Assembly (NCBI RefSeq): GCF_024679245.1
Contig: NC_090196.1
Span: 9,760,361-9,824,360, forward strand
Origin: Pseudorasbora parva
Lineage: Eukaryota > Chordata > Actinopteri > Cypriniformes > Gobionidae
Reading direction: 5' to 3'
Length of the DNA: 64,000 nt
Part shown: piece after piece, positions 1 through 10,870 of the stretch
Numbering within the stretch: position 1 is the first letter of the stretch
How the letters are laid out: every line of letters begins with the position of its first letter
Notes under the pieces: model-generated
Database searches by the model: none
What the model saw: the letters and a program-made list of their open reading frames with translations, nothing else
What the model was told of the DNA's origin: nothing
Translations under genes and position numbers: made by a program

Positions 1-1315
1 TTTCAACAATCCATAAAACTCTTTCCTTTATAGGTTTGCTCATTCTGTCATTTGAAATTTGTTCAGAGTTACCCTGACTATTACTGTATTTATTTACAAG
101 TCATTTTACTGTATAGTTTTGGAGAAAAGTACAGTCACATTATCCCCCAAATTCATTCAAGCACTTGCACTGTCCAATTTTCAACAATTCATAAAACTCT
201 TTCCTTTATAGGTATGCTCATTCTTTCATTTGATATTTGTTTAGAGTGACCCGGACTATTGCTGTATTTATTTACAAGTCATTTTACTGTATAGTTTTGG
301 AGAAAAGTACGGTCAAATTCGCCCCAAAATTCATTCAAGCACTTACACTGTCCAATTTTCAAAAATTCATAAAAATCTTTACTTTATAGGTTTGCCCATT
401 CTGTCATTTGATATTTGTTCAAAGTGACCCTGACTATTACTGTATTTATTTGATCAGTCATTTATTATACATTATACAGTCATTATACTGTATATTTTTG
501 GAGAAAAGTGCATTCAAACTGCAAATAATCTGTCTATTCAAACACTTACATTGTGTCCAATTTTCAAAAAATCATAAAAAACTTTCCTTTATAGGTTCGC
601 CAATTCTGTCATTTGATTTTTGTTCAGAGTGACCCTGACTATTACTGTATTTTTTTACAAGTCATTTTACTATATTTTTGGAGAAAAGGGCAGTCAAACT
701 GCAAATAATCTGTTTATTCAAACACTTACATTGTGTCTAATTTTCAAAAATTAATAAAAATCTTTCCTTTATATGTTTGCTCATTCTGTCATTTGATATT
801 TGTTTAGAGTGACCCCAAATATTACTGTATTTATGTACAAGTCATTTTACTGTATAGTTTTAGAGAATAGTATAGTCAAACTCTCCCCAATATTCATTCA
901 AGCACTTACAGTCCACTTAAAATTTACAAGTAATTATACTGTAGTTTTGGAAAAAAGTACAGTCAAATTTGCCCCAAAAGTAATTCTGTCCTTTGATAAT
1001 TGTTCAGAGTGACACTGACTAATACTGTATTTATTTACAAGTCATTTTACTGTATAGTTTTGGAGAAAAGTACAGTCAAATTCTCCCCAAAATTCATTCA
1101 AGCACTTCCACTGTCCAATTTTCAAAAATCCATAAAAATCTTTTCTTTATAGGTTTGCTCATTCTGTCATTTGATATTTGTTCAGAGTGACACTGACCAT
1201 TACTGTATTTATTAACAAGTCATTTTACTGTATATTTGTGAAGAAAAGTACAGTCAAACTTACCCCAAAAACCACTTAAGGAATTAAAGTCCAATTTTCA
1301 AAAAATCATAAAAAA
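1..1315 (+). repeat. SatA 178-bp satellite array, forward, left-truncated by window edge
   Basis: About seven head-to-tail monomers with landmarks TTACTGTATTTATTTACAAG, TTTTGGAGAAAAGTACAGTC and TCCTTTATAGGTTTGCTCAT. The stretch corresponds to 15905-17219 and 51219-52533. Monomers toward the right end are irregular: one near 449-500 carries a small local duplication (CAGTCATT repeated), and those near 900-1000 are shortened by internal deletions. No gene is present. Short open frames here start at TTG or ATG in each monomer and end about one monomer later, because 178 is 3x59+1 and the frame shifts at every repeat. Confidence 0.95.
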
Positions 1316-2030
1316 CTTTTCTCCAAAAATATACAGTAAAATGACTTGTAAATAAATACAGTAATAGTCAGGGTCACTATGAACAAATATCAAATGACGA
1401 AATGAGCAAACCTATAAAGTAAAAAAATAATAATGATTTTTTGAAAATTGAACAGTGTTTGATTTCACTTTAGGGTGAGTTTGTCTGTACTTTTATCTAA
1501 AACTGTACACTACAATGACTTGTAATGATCATTCTGAACAGAAATCAAGGGAAAAAACGTAGAAACCAATAAGGAAAGATGTTTATGCGTATTTGAATAT
1601 TTTGGATGGTGTAAAATGATTTTTGGGGCGAGTTTGACTGTACTTTTCTCCAAAACTATCCGATAAAAGGACTGAAAACATAATACAGTAATAGTCAGGG
1701 TCACTCTGATCAAATATCAAATGACAGTATCAGCAAAGCTATAAAGGAAAGATTTTTATGAATTTTTGAAAATTGGACTGTAAGTGCTTGAATTAATTTT
1801 GGGGAGAGTTTGATTGCACTTTTCTTCAAAACTATACAGTAAACTTACTTGTAAATAAATACAGTAATAGTCAGGGTCACTCTGAACAAATATCAAATGA
1901 CTGAATGAGCAAAAGTATAAAGGAAATATTTTTATGAATTTTTGAAAATTAGACACAGTGTAATTGTTTGAATAGATTGATTTTAACAGTAAAATGAATT
2001 GTAAATAAAAACAGTAATAGTCAGAGTCAC
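1316..2030 (-). repeat. SatA inverted segment, copy 1
   Basis: The satellite abruptly switches strand. From 1316 the text reads CTTTTCTCC..ATACAGTAAAATGACTTGTAAATAAATACAGTAATAGTCAGGGTCAC (non-contiguous), which is the reverse complement of the SatA core. About four monomers are present, some degenerate (1400-1620). The piece ends at 2030 in GTCAC, directly before the first SatB unit. The last half-monomer (1977-2030) has lost part of its interior. Confidence 0.93.
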
Positions 2031-2106
2031 CAATAGACTCCTCATGTTTCATCAGTAGTTCAAGTATAAACTTTTGAACTAATTTTTGGTCAAATAGTCT
2101 TTGAAC

Positions 2107-2252
<146 letters not shown>

Positions 2253-2580
2253 AAAAAAAAAATCTGACTCTAGATTCTACGAACTTGATTTTCTATGCAT
2301 AACAATTAGACTCTTTATATTTTGTCAGTAGTTCAGGGATGACTTTTTGGAAAAAAAAAAAAAAATGCTGACCCTGAATCCTATAAACTTGAACTTTCTA
2401 TTTTAAATTTAAATTTCACACTTGAACAACTGATATTGTGTAATAACAGAATCATGAGTAGTTCAAGTGTGAAATTTTGAATACATTTTTTTTGTGGAAA
2501 AAAACCCCCAAAACAATCTGACCCTGGATTCCGTGAACTTGAACTTTCTACTTATACCAATAGACTCCTTCTGTTGTTTC

Positions 2581-2728
2581 ATACGTAGTTCAAGATTTAA
2601 GTTTTGAATTTATTTTTACCAGAGTGATTGAACTTGAACTTTCTATATAAACATTAGTTTATATCAAAAGTTCAAGTTCAAACACTCTGGTAAAAATAAA
2701 TTCAAAACTTAAATCTTGAACTACGTAT
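2581..2728. repeat. 148-bp near-perfect hairpin inside SatB-left (copy 1)
   Basis: Arm 1 is 2581-2652 and arm 2 is 2657-2728, with a 4-nt loop ATTA. Reading the arms against each other I count three mismatched positions in 72: one at GTGATTGAAC versus GTGTTTGAAC, and two adjacent at 2643-2644. The outer ends read ATACGTAGTTCAAG and CTTGAACTACGTAT; the inner stem is ATATAAAC/GTTTATAT. Both arms are SatB sequence, so a unit has been copied in inverted orientation beside itself. Confidence 0.95.
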
Positions 2729-2894
2729 CAACCTTGTACTATCCTAGAATACATCATTCAAGGATGAACTTTTGAACTTATTTTTGACTAAGAGTATTTG
2801 AACTTGAACTTTCTATATAAGAATAGATTACTTTGTTGTTTCATCTGAAGGATGACTTTTTTTGAAAAATAAAAATTCTGACCCTCTATCCTAT

Positions 2895-3320
2895 GAACTT
2901 GAACTTTCTATACATAGTAATAGATTCATCAGTAGTTCAAGTGTGAAATTTTGAATACATTTTTTGGCCAAGGAGTGTTTGAACTTTAAATGTATGAACT
3001 CGCTTATGGCTTTATGGTGTTTCTTCAGAAGTTCAAACATGACTTTTTGAAACAAAACAATCTGAACCTGGATTCTGTGAACTTGAACTTTCCATGCATA
3101 CCCATATGAACTTGAACTTTCTATACATAGTAATAGATTCATCAGTAGTTCAAGTGTGAAATTTTGAATACATTTTTTGGCCAAGGAGTGTTTGAACTTT
3201 AAATGTATGAACTCGCTTATGGCTTTATGGTGTTTCTTCAGAAGTTCAAACATGACTTTTTGAAACAAAACAATCTGAACCTGGATTCTGTGAACTTGAA
3301 CTTTCCATGCATACCCATAT
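2895..3320 (+). repeat. Exact 213-bp SatB composite, two tandem copies (copy 1)
   Basis: The unit starting at GAACTTGAACTTTCTATACA (2895) repeats at 3108, apparently without change. It joins a TTTTTTGGCCAAGGAGTG form to a CATGACTTTTTGAAACAAAA form and ends CATACCCATAT. Since 213 is 71 codons, a minus-strand frame stays open through both copies and reads as a duplicated 71-residue block. That is a consequence of repeat length, not evidence of a gene. Confidence 0.93.
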
Positions 3321-4051
3321 GAACTTGAACTTTCTATATATACTAATAGATTCTGTAGTTCAAGGATGAACTTTTGAATTTATTTTTTGCATAAGAGTAT
3401 TTGAACTTGAACTTTCTATATACGTATAGATTCCTATAAGGAAATAATTGAATCAGTAGTTGAAGGATGACTTTAAAAAAAGAAAAAAAGAAATCTGACC
3501 CTGGATCCTATGAACTTGAACTTTCTATACATAAACAATAGACTCCTTATATTTCATCAGTAGTTCAAGTATGAGCATTGAACTTAATTTTTCCCAAACA
3601 GTCTATGAACTGGAACTTTCTATACAGAGTAATTAATTTATCAGTAGTTCAAGTGTGAAATAATTTTGAATACATTTTTGGCCAAGGAGTCTTTGATCTT
3701 CAAATGTATAAATGGTGACCTGAATGGTGACCTTTTTTGAAAAATAAAAATTTTGACCCTGGATCCTATGAACTTGAACTTTCTATGCATACCAATAGAC
3801 TCCTTCTGTTGTTTCATACGTAGTTTATGAATGAAGTTTTGAATTTATTTTTACCAGAGTGTTTGAACTTGAACTTGATTAGTATATATACTAATAGATT
3901 CCATCATTCAAGGATGAATTTTTGAACTTATTTTTGACTAAGAGTATTTGAACTTGAACTTTCTATATGCAAATAGATTCCTTCTGTTGTTTCATCAGTA
4001 GTTGAAGGATGACTTTTTTTGAAAAATAAAAATTCTGACCCTCGACCCTAT

Positions 4052-4264
4052 AAACTTGAACTTTCTATACATTGTAATAGATTCATCATTAGTTCAAGTG
4101 TGAACTTTTGAATACATTTTTTTGCCAAGGAGTGTTTGAACTTTAAATGTATAAACTCACTTTTCGCTTTATGGTGTTTCTTAAGAAGTTCAAACATGAC
4201 TTTTTGAAACAAAACAATCTGAGCCTGGATTCTGTGAACTTGAACTTTCCATGCATACCCATAT
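4052..4264 (+). repeat. Third, diverged 213-bp SatB composite (copy 1)
   Basis: Same length and layout as the tandem pair upstream, but with scattered substitutions: AAACTTGAAC at the start, CATTAGTTCAAG, ACTCACTTTTCGC, CTTAAGAAG and GAGCCTGG. It is followed by the same downstream context as the pair (TTTTTTGCATAAGAGTATTT), so it belongs to the second half of the larger SatB-left duplication. Confidence 0.88.
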
Positions 4265-4510
4265 GAACTTGAACTTTCTATATAAACTGACATGAACTTT
4301 CTATATAAACATTCTGTAGTTCAAGGGTGAACTTTTGAACTTGTTTTTTGCATAAGAGTATTTGAACTTGAACTTTCTATATACGTATAGATTCCTATAA
4401 GAAATAGATTCCATCAGTAGTTGAAGGATGACTTTTTTGGAAAAAAAAGAAATCTGACCCTGGATCCGATAAACTTGAACTTTCTATACATAAACAATAG
4501 ACTCCTTATA

Positions 4511-4524
4511 TTATAATATTATAA
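4511..4524. repeat. 14-bp palindrome at SatB/SatC junction (copy 1)
   Basis: TTATAATATTATAA is self-complementary and lies in an A/T-only stretch between the last SatB unit and the first SatC subunit (ATTGCACAGG at 4551). The same palindrome is at 20355-20368 and 55668-55681. Confidence 0.85.
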
Positions 4525-4550
4525 TTATTAGTATCCTTATATTATAAACC

Positions 4551-7500
4551 ATTGCACAGGGTATTCAATGCAATGCAAAAACACCTACTCTCAGTGCACA
4601 GCGACTTAAATGCAATGCATTAGAAACCACTAATTTCTTGAATGCAGCAAAGGTTTTTGTATTTTGCAAAAGTCTTCTATTGCACAAGTTTTTTCGCATG
4701 CAATGCAAAAGCACTTATCTCTTTATTGCACCGTGAATTCTTATATGCAAAGCAAACGCGCTAATATCTTCATTGCACGAGATCTATCAGCAATGCAGAA
4801 TAACTAATCTATTGCACAAGGTTTTTCGTATTCAATGCAATGCAAAAACACCTACTCTCAGTGCACAGCGACTTAAATGCAATGCATTAGAAAACCACTA
4901 ATTTCTAAAATGGACAAAATGTTTTTGCATGCAATGCATGCAAAAGTCTTCTATGCACGAATTTTTCGTGTGCAATGCAATGCATTGCGAAAGCACTTAT
5001 CTCATCATTCCATCGCGAATTCTAACATGCCACACAAAACCGCTATTAACTTCACTGCACGAGATCTATGCAATGCAAAGACACTGGCTCTTCGGTGCAA
5101 TGCGAGTTTTTATGCAATGCGATGCAAAAGCAATAATCTCCTCATTGCACAAGTTTTTTTTTCCATGCAATGCAATGCAGAATAAACTAATCTTATTGCA
5201 CAAGTTTTTCCGTATTCAATGCAATGCAAAAACACCTACTCTCAATGCACAGCGACTTAAATGCAATGCAATAGAAACCACTAATTTCTAAAATGGACAA
5301 AATGTTATTGATGCAATGCATGCAAAAGTCTTCTATGCACGAATTTTTCGTATGCAATGCAATGCAAAAGCAATAATCTCCTCATTGCTCAAGTTTTTTG
5401 CATGCAATGCAATGCAGAATAAATAATCTTATTGCACAAGGTTTTTTGTGTTCAATGCAATGCAAAAACACCTACTCTCATTGCACAGCGACTTAAATGA
5501 AACCACTAATTTCTTGAATGCAAAAATGTTTTTTGAATGCAATGCATGCAAATGTCTTCTATGCACGATTTTTTTCGTATGCAATGCAAACAAAAGCACT
5601 TATCTCTTTATTGCACCGCGAATTCTTATATGGAAAGCATAAGCGCTTATATCTTCATTGCACGAAATCTATGCATGGCAAAGACACTGGCTCTTCGGTG
5701 CAATAAGAGTTTTTATGCAATGCGATGCAAAAGCAGTAATCTCCTCATTGCACAAGTTTTTTTGCATGCAATGCAATGCAGAATAACTAATCTTATTGCA
5801 CAAGGTTTTTCGTATTCAATGCATTGCAAAAACACCTACTCTCAGTGCACAGCGACTTAAATGCAATGCATTAGAAACCACTATTTTCCTGAATGAACAA
5901 AACGTTTTTGTATGCAATGCATGCAAAAGTCTTCTATGCACGAGTTTTTTCGTATGCAATGCAATGCAAAAGCACTCTTCTTTTTATTGCACTGCGAATT
6001 CTAACATGGAACACAAAAGCGCTATTAACTTCATTGCACGACATCTATGCAATGCAAAGACACTGGCTCTTCGGTGCAATGCGAGTCTTTTATGCAATGC
6101 AATGCAAAAGCAATAATCTCCTCATTGCACAAGTTTTTTTGCATGCAATGCAATGCAGAATAAACTAATCTTATTGCACAAGTTTTTCCGTATTCAATGC
6201 AATGCAAAAACACCTACTCTCAATGCACAGCGACTTAAATGCAATGCATTAGAAACCACTAATTTCTTGAATGCAAAAAAGTTTTTTGTATCCAATGCAT
6301 GCAAATGTCTTCTATGCACGTGTTTTTTAGTATGCAATGCAATGCAAAAGCACTCTTCTCTTTATTGCACCGCGAATTCTAATATGGAACACAAAACCTC
6401 TATTTACTTCATTGCACGAGATCTATGCAATGCAAAGACACTGGCTCTTTGCTGCAATGCGAGTTTTTTATGTTATGCAAAAGCAATAATCTCCTCATTG
6501 CACAAGTTTTTTGCATGCAATGCAGTGCCGAATAACTAATCTTATTGCACAAGGTTTTTCCGTATTCAGTGCAATGCAAAAACACCTATTCTCAGTGCAC
6601 AGCGACTTAAATGCAATGCAATAGAAACCACTAATTTCTTGAATGAACAAAATGTTTTTGTATGCAATGCATGCAAAAGTCTTCTATGCACGAGTTTTTT
6701 CGTATGCAATGCAATGCAATGCAAAAGCAATCTTCTTTTTATTGCACTGCGAATTCTAATATGGAACACAAAAGCGCTATTAACTTCATTGCACGAGATC
6801 TACGCAATGCAAAGACACTGGCTCTTTGCTGCAATGCGAGTTTTTTATGTTATGCAAAAGCAATAATCTCCTCATTGCACAAGTTTTTTTGCATGCAATA
6901 CAATGCCGAATAACTAATCTTATTGCACAAGTTTTTCCGTACTCAATGCAATGCAAAAACACCTACTCTCAATGCACAGCGACTTAAATGCAATGCAATA
7001 GAAACCTCTATTAACTTCATTGCACGAGATCTATGCAATGCAAAGACACTGGCTCTTCGGTGCAATGCGAGTTTTTTATGCAATGCAAAAGCAATAATCT
7101 CCTCATTGCACAAGTTTTTTTGCATGCAATGCAATAACGAATAACTAATCTTATTGCACAAGGTTTTTCGTATTCAATGCAATGCAAAAACACCTACTCT
7201 CATTGCACAGCGACTTAAATGCAATGCATTAGAAACCACTAATTTCTTGAATGAACAAAATGTTTTTGTATGCAATGCATGCAAAAGTCTTCTATGCACG
7301 AGGTTTTTCGTATGCAATGCAATGCAATGCAAAAGCAATCTTCCTTTATTGCACCGCAACTTCTAATATAGAAAGCATAGTTATATCTTGAAGATATCGT
7401 TATATCTTCATTGCACGAAATCTATGCAAGGCAAAAACACTGGCTCTTCGGTGCAATGCGAAAGCATAGTTATATCATGAAGATATCGTTATATCTTCAT

Positions 7501-10500
7501 TGCACGAAATCTATGCAAGGCAAAAACACTGGCTCTTCGGTGCAATGCGAGTTTTTTAAGCAATGCAACGCAAAAGCAATAATCAATAAAATGTTTTTGT
7601 ATGCAATGCATGCAAAAGTCTTCTATGCACGAGGTTTTTCGTATGCAATGCAATGCAAAAGCAATCTTCCTTTATTGCACCGCAACTTCTAATATAGAAA
7701 GCATAGTTATATCTTGAAGATATCGTTATATCTTCATTGCACGAAATCTATGCAAGACAAAAACACTGGCTCTTCAGTGCAATGCGAAAGCATAGTTGTC
7801 TTGCCTATGCATTACAAGCATAGTTGTAATATCTTCTATGCACGATTTTTTTTGTATGCAATGCAAACAAAAGCACTTATCTCTTTATTGCACCGCGAAT
7901 TCTTATATGGAAAGCATAGAGCTTATATCTTCATTGCACGAAATCTATGCAATGCAATGACACTGGCTCTTCGGTGCAATAAGAGTTTTTTATGCAATGC
8001 AACGCAAAAGCAATAATCTCTTCATTGCACAAGTTTTTTTGCATGCAATGCAATGCAGAATAAACTAATCTTATTGCACAAGTTTTTCCGTATTCAATGC
8101 AATGCAAAAACACCTACTCTCAATGCACAGCGACTTAAATGCAATGCAATAGAAACCACTAATTTCTTGAATGAACAAAATGTTTTTGTATGCAATGAAT
8201 GCAAAAGTCTTCTATGCACGAGTTTTTTAGTATGCAATAAAATGCAAAAGCAATAATCTCCTTATTGCACAAGTTTTTTTGCATGCAATGCAATGCAGAA
8301 TAACTAATCTTATTGCACAAGGTTTTTCGTATTCAATGCATTGCAAAAACACCTACTCTCAATGCACAGCGACTTAAATGCAATGCATTAGAAACCACTA
8401 ATTTCTTGAATGAACAAAATGTTTTTGTATGCAATGCATGCAAAAGTCTTCTATGCACGAGTTTTTTCGTATGCAATGCAATGCAATGCAAAAGCAATCT
8501 TCTTTTTATTGCACTGCGAATTCTAATATGGAACACAAAAGCGCTATTAACTTCATTGCACGAGATCTACGTAATGCAAAGACACTGGCTCTTTGCTGCA
8601 ATGCGAGTTTTTTATGTTATGCAAAAGCAATAATCTCTTCATTGCACAAGTTTTTTTGCATGCAATGCAATGCCGAATAACTAATCTTATTGCACAAGTT
8701 TTTCCGTACTCAATGCAATGCAAAAACACCTACTCTCAATGCACAGCGACTTAAATGCAATGCAATAGAAACCTCTATTAACTTCATTGCACGAGATCTA
8801 TGCAATGCAAAGACACTGGCTCTTCGGTGCAATAAGAGTTTTTTATGCAATGCAATGCAAAAGCAATAATCTCCTCATTGCACAAGTTTTTTGCATGCAA
8901 TGCAATGCAGAAAAACTAATCTTATTGCACAAGGTTTTTCGTATTCAATGCATTGCAAAAACACCTACTCTCAGTGCACAGCGACTTAAATGCAATGCAT
9001 TAGAAACCACTAATTTCTTGAATGCAAAAAAGGTTTTTGAATGCAATGCATGCAAATGTCTTCTATGCACAAGTTTTTTCGTATGCAATGCAAAGCAAAA
9101 GCACTTATCTCTTTATTGCATCGCGACTTCTAATATGGAAAGCATAGGCGTTATATCTTCATGGCACGAAATCTATGCAATGCAAAGACACTGGCTCTTC
9201 GGTGCAATAAGAGTTTTTTATGCAATGCAATGCAAAAGCAATAATCTCCTCATTGCACAAGTTTTTTTGCATGCAATGCAATGCAGAATAACTAATCTTA
9301 TTGCACAAGGTTTTTGGTATTCAATGCATTGCAAAAACACCTACTCTCAGTGCACAGAGACTTAAATGCAATGCATTAGAAACCACTAATTTCTTGAATG
9401 AACAAAAGGTTTTTGTATGCAATGAATTCAAAAGTCTTCTATGCACGAGTTTTTTAGTATGCAATGCAATGCAATGCAATGCAAAAGCACTCTTCTCTTT
9501 ATTGCACTGCGAATATGGAACACAAAAGCGCTATTAACTTCATTGCACGAGATCTATGCAATGCAATGACACTGGCTCTTCGGTGCAATGCAAGTTTTTA
9601 TGCAATGCAATGCAAAAGCAATAATCTCCACATTGCACAAGTTTTTTTGCATGCAATGCAATGCAGAATAACTAATCTTATTGCACAAGGTTTTTCGTAT
9701 TCAATGCAATGCAAAAACACCTACTCTCATTGCACAGCGACTTAAATGAAACCACTAATTACTTGAATGCAAAAATGGTTTTTGAATGCAATGCATGCAA
9801 ATGTCTTCTATGCACGATTTCTTTCGTATGCAATGCAAACAAAAGCACTTATCTCTTTATTGCACCGCGAATTCGTATATGGAAAGCATAGGTCTTATAT
9901 CTTCATTGCACGAAATCTATGCAATGCAAAGACACTGGCTCTTCGGTGCAATAAGAGTTTTTTATGCAATGCAATGCAAAAGCAATAATCTCCTCATTGC
10001 ACAAGATTTTTTGCATGCAATGCAATGCAGAATAACTAATCTTATTGCACAAGGTTTTTCGTATTCAATGCAATGCAAAAACACCTACTCTCAGTGCACA
10101 GCGACTTAAATGCAATGCATTAGAAACCACTAATTTCTTGAATGCAAAAAAGGTTTTTGAATGCAATGCATGCAAATGTCTTCTATGCACGAGTTTTTTC
10201 GTATGCAATGCAAAGCAAAAGCACTTATCTCTTTATTGCACCGCGATTCTTATATGGAAAGCATAAGCGCTTATATCTTCATTGCAGGAAATCTATGCAA
10301 TGCAAAGACACTGGCTCTTCGGTGCAATAAGAGTTTTTTATGCAATGCAATGCAAAAGCAATAATCTCCTCATTGCACAAGTGTTTTTGCATGCAATGCA
10401 ATGCAGAATAACTAATCTTATTGCACAAGGTTTTTCGTATTCAATGCAATGCAAAAACACCTACTCTCAGTGCACAGCGACTTAAATGCAATGCATTAGA

Positions 10501-10745
10501 AACCACTAATTTCTTGAATGCACAAAAGGTTTTTGTATGCAATGCATGCAAAAGTCTTCTATGCACGAGTTTTTTTGTATGCAATTGCACAGCGAAATAT
10601 TATACGCAAAGCGCTAATTCTTAAATCCACAATGCTTTCTATGCTATGCAAAGGTACTCTCGTCGATGCACCGCGAGTTTTTATATGCAATGCAGTCCAA
10701 AAGCGCTAATCTCTTCAATCTACAACGAGTCCTTATATGCATTTC
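4551..10745 (+). repeat. SatC array, copy 1 (about 376-bp monomers of eight 47-bp subunits)
   Basis: Dense TGCAATGCA-rich repeats. A complete monomer runs from ATTGCACAAGGTTTTTCGTA to GCAGAATAACTAATCTT; adjacent monomers in the right part are spaced 376 bp. Each contains eight related subunits of roughly 40-51 bp, most starting at TGCAC or TGCAA and closing near TCTTC or TCTC. Several monomers in the left and middle lack some subunits, so spacing varies. GAATTC, AGATCT and CGCGAA recur. Open frames on both strands, including the longest at 8787-9365, are translations of these repeats. The final units (10560-10745) are diverged. Confidence 0.93.
7390..7735. repeat. Three copies of a 20-bp inverted repeat within SatC (copy 1)
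   Basis: GAAGATATCGTTATATCTTC occurs at 7390-7409, 7479-7498 and 7716-7735. It is an 8-bp stem (GAAGATAT/ATATCTTC) around CGTT. Each is preceded by GAAAGCATAGTTATATC and followed by ATTGCACGAAATCTATGCAA, so a variant subunit has been locally multiplied. A related tail at 7790-7840 has GAAAGCATAGTTGT. Confidence 0.9.
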
Positions 10746-10870
10746 CCCTTCGAAAGAAATCCATATTTGACCTACAGGATATATTTCTGACCAAATACGA
10801 ATCCACAGAAGTTTTTTTTTTTTTTTTACAATATATTATCTAGAAACCATCTGATATTAAATGGCCAGAA
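10746..10870. other. SatC to SatB transition segment (copy 1)
   Basis: About 125 bp that fit none of the three families clearly, containing TTTGACCTACAGGATATATT, a T16 run at 10812-10827 and TTATCTAGAAACCATCTG. It is the only apparently non-tandem sequence in the compound unit, and it is conserved in all three copies. I see no gene or recognisable element in it. Confidence 0.7.

Noticed and set aside
2891..3268. Minus-strand 125-codon frame with a duplicated 71-residue block
   Set aside because: It is created by two exact 213-bp repeats, a multiple of three. There is no recognisable domain, promoter or start context, and it lies wholly inside SatB.
5084..5110. CENP-B box in SatC (around CTTCGGTGCAATGCGAG)
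   Set aside because: The TTCG and central A positions fit, but the required CGGG at the 3' side reads GCGA. I saw no full match elsewhere.
8787..9365. Longest open frame (192 codons) as a gene
   Set aside because: It is SatC read-through. The translation is a run of repeated blocks such as FVCNACKSLLCTS and QRLKCNALETTNFLN, found at every SatC monomer, and the frame is broken differently in copies 2 and 3.
4551..10745. CRISPR-like direct repeats with spacers
   Set aside because: The intervals between repeats are themselves repeated. There are no unique spacers, cas genes or leader, and the setting is a eukaryotic satellite.
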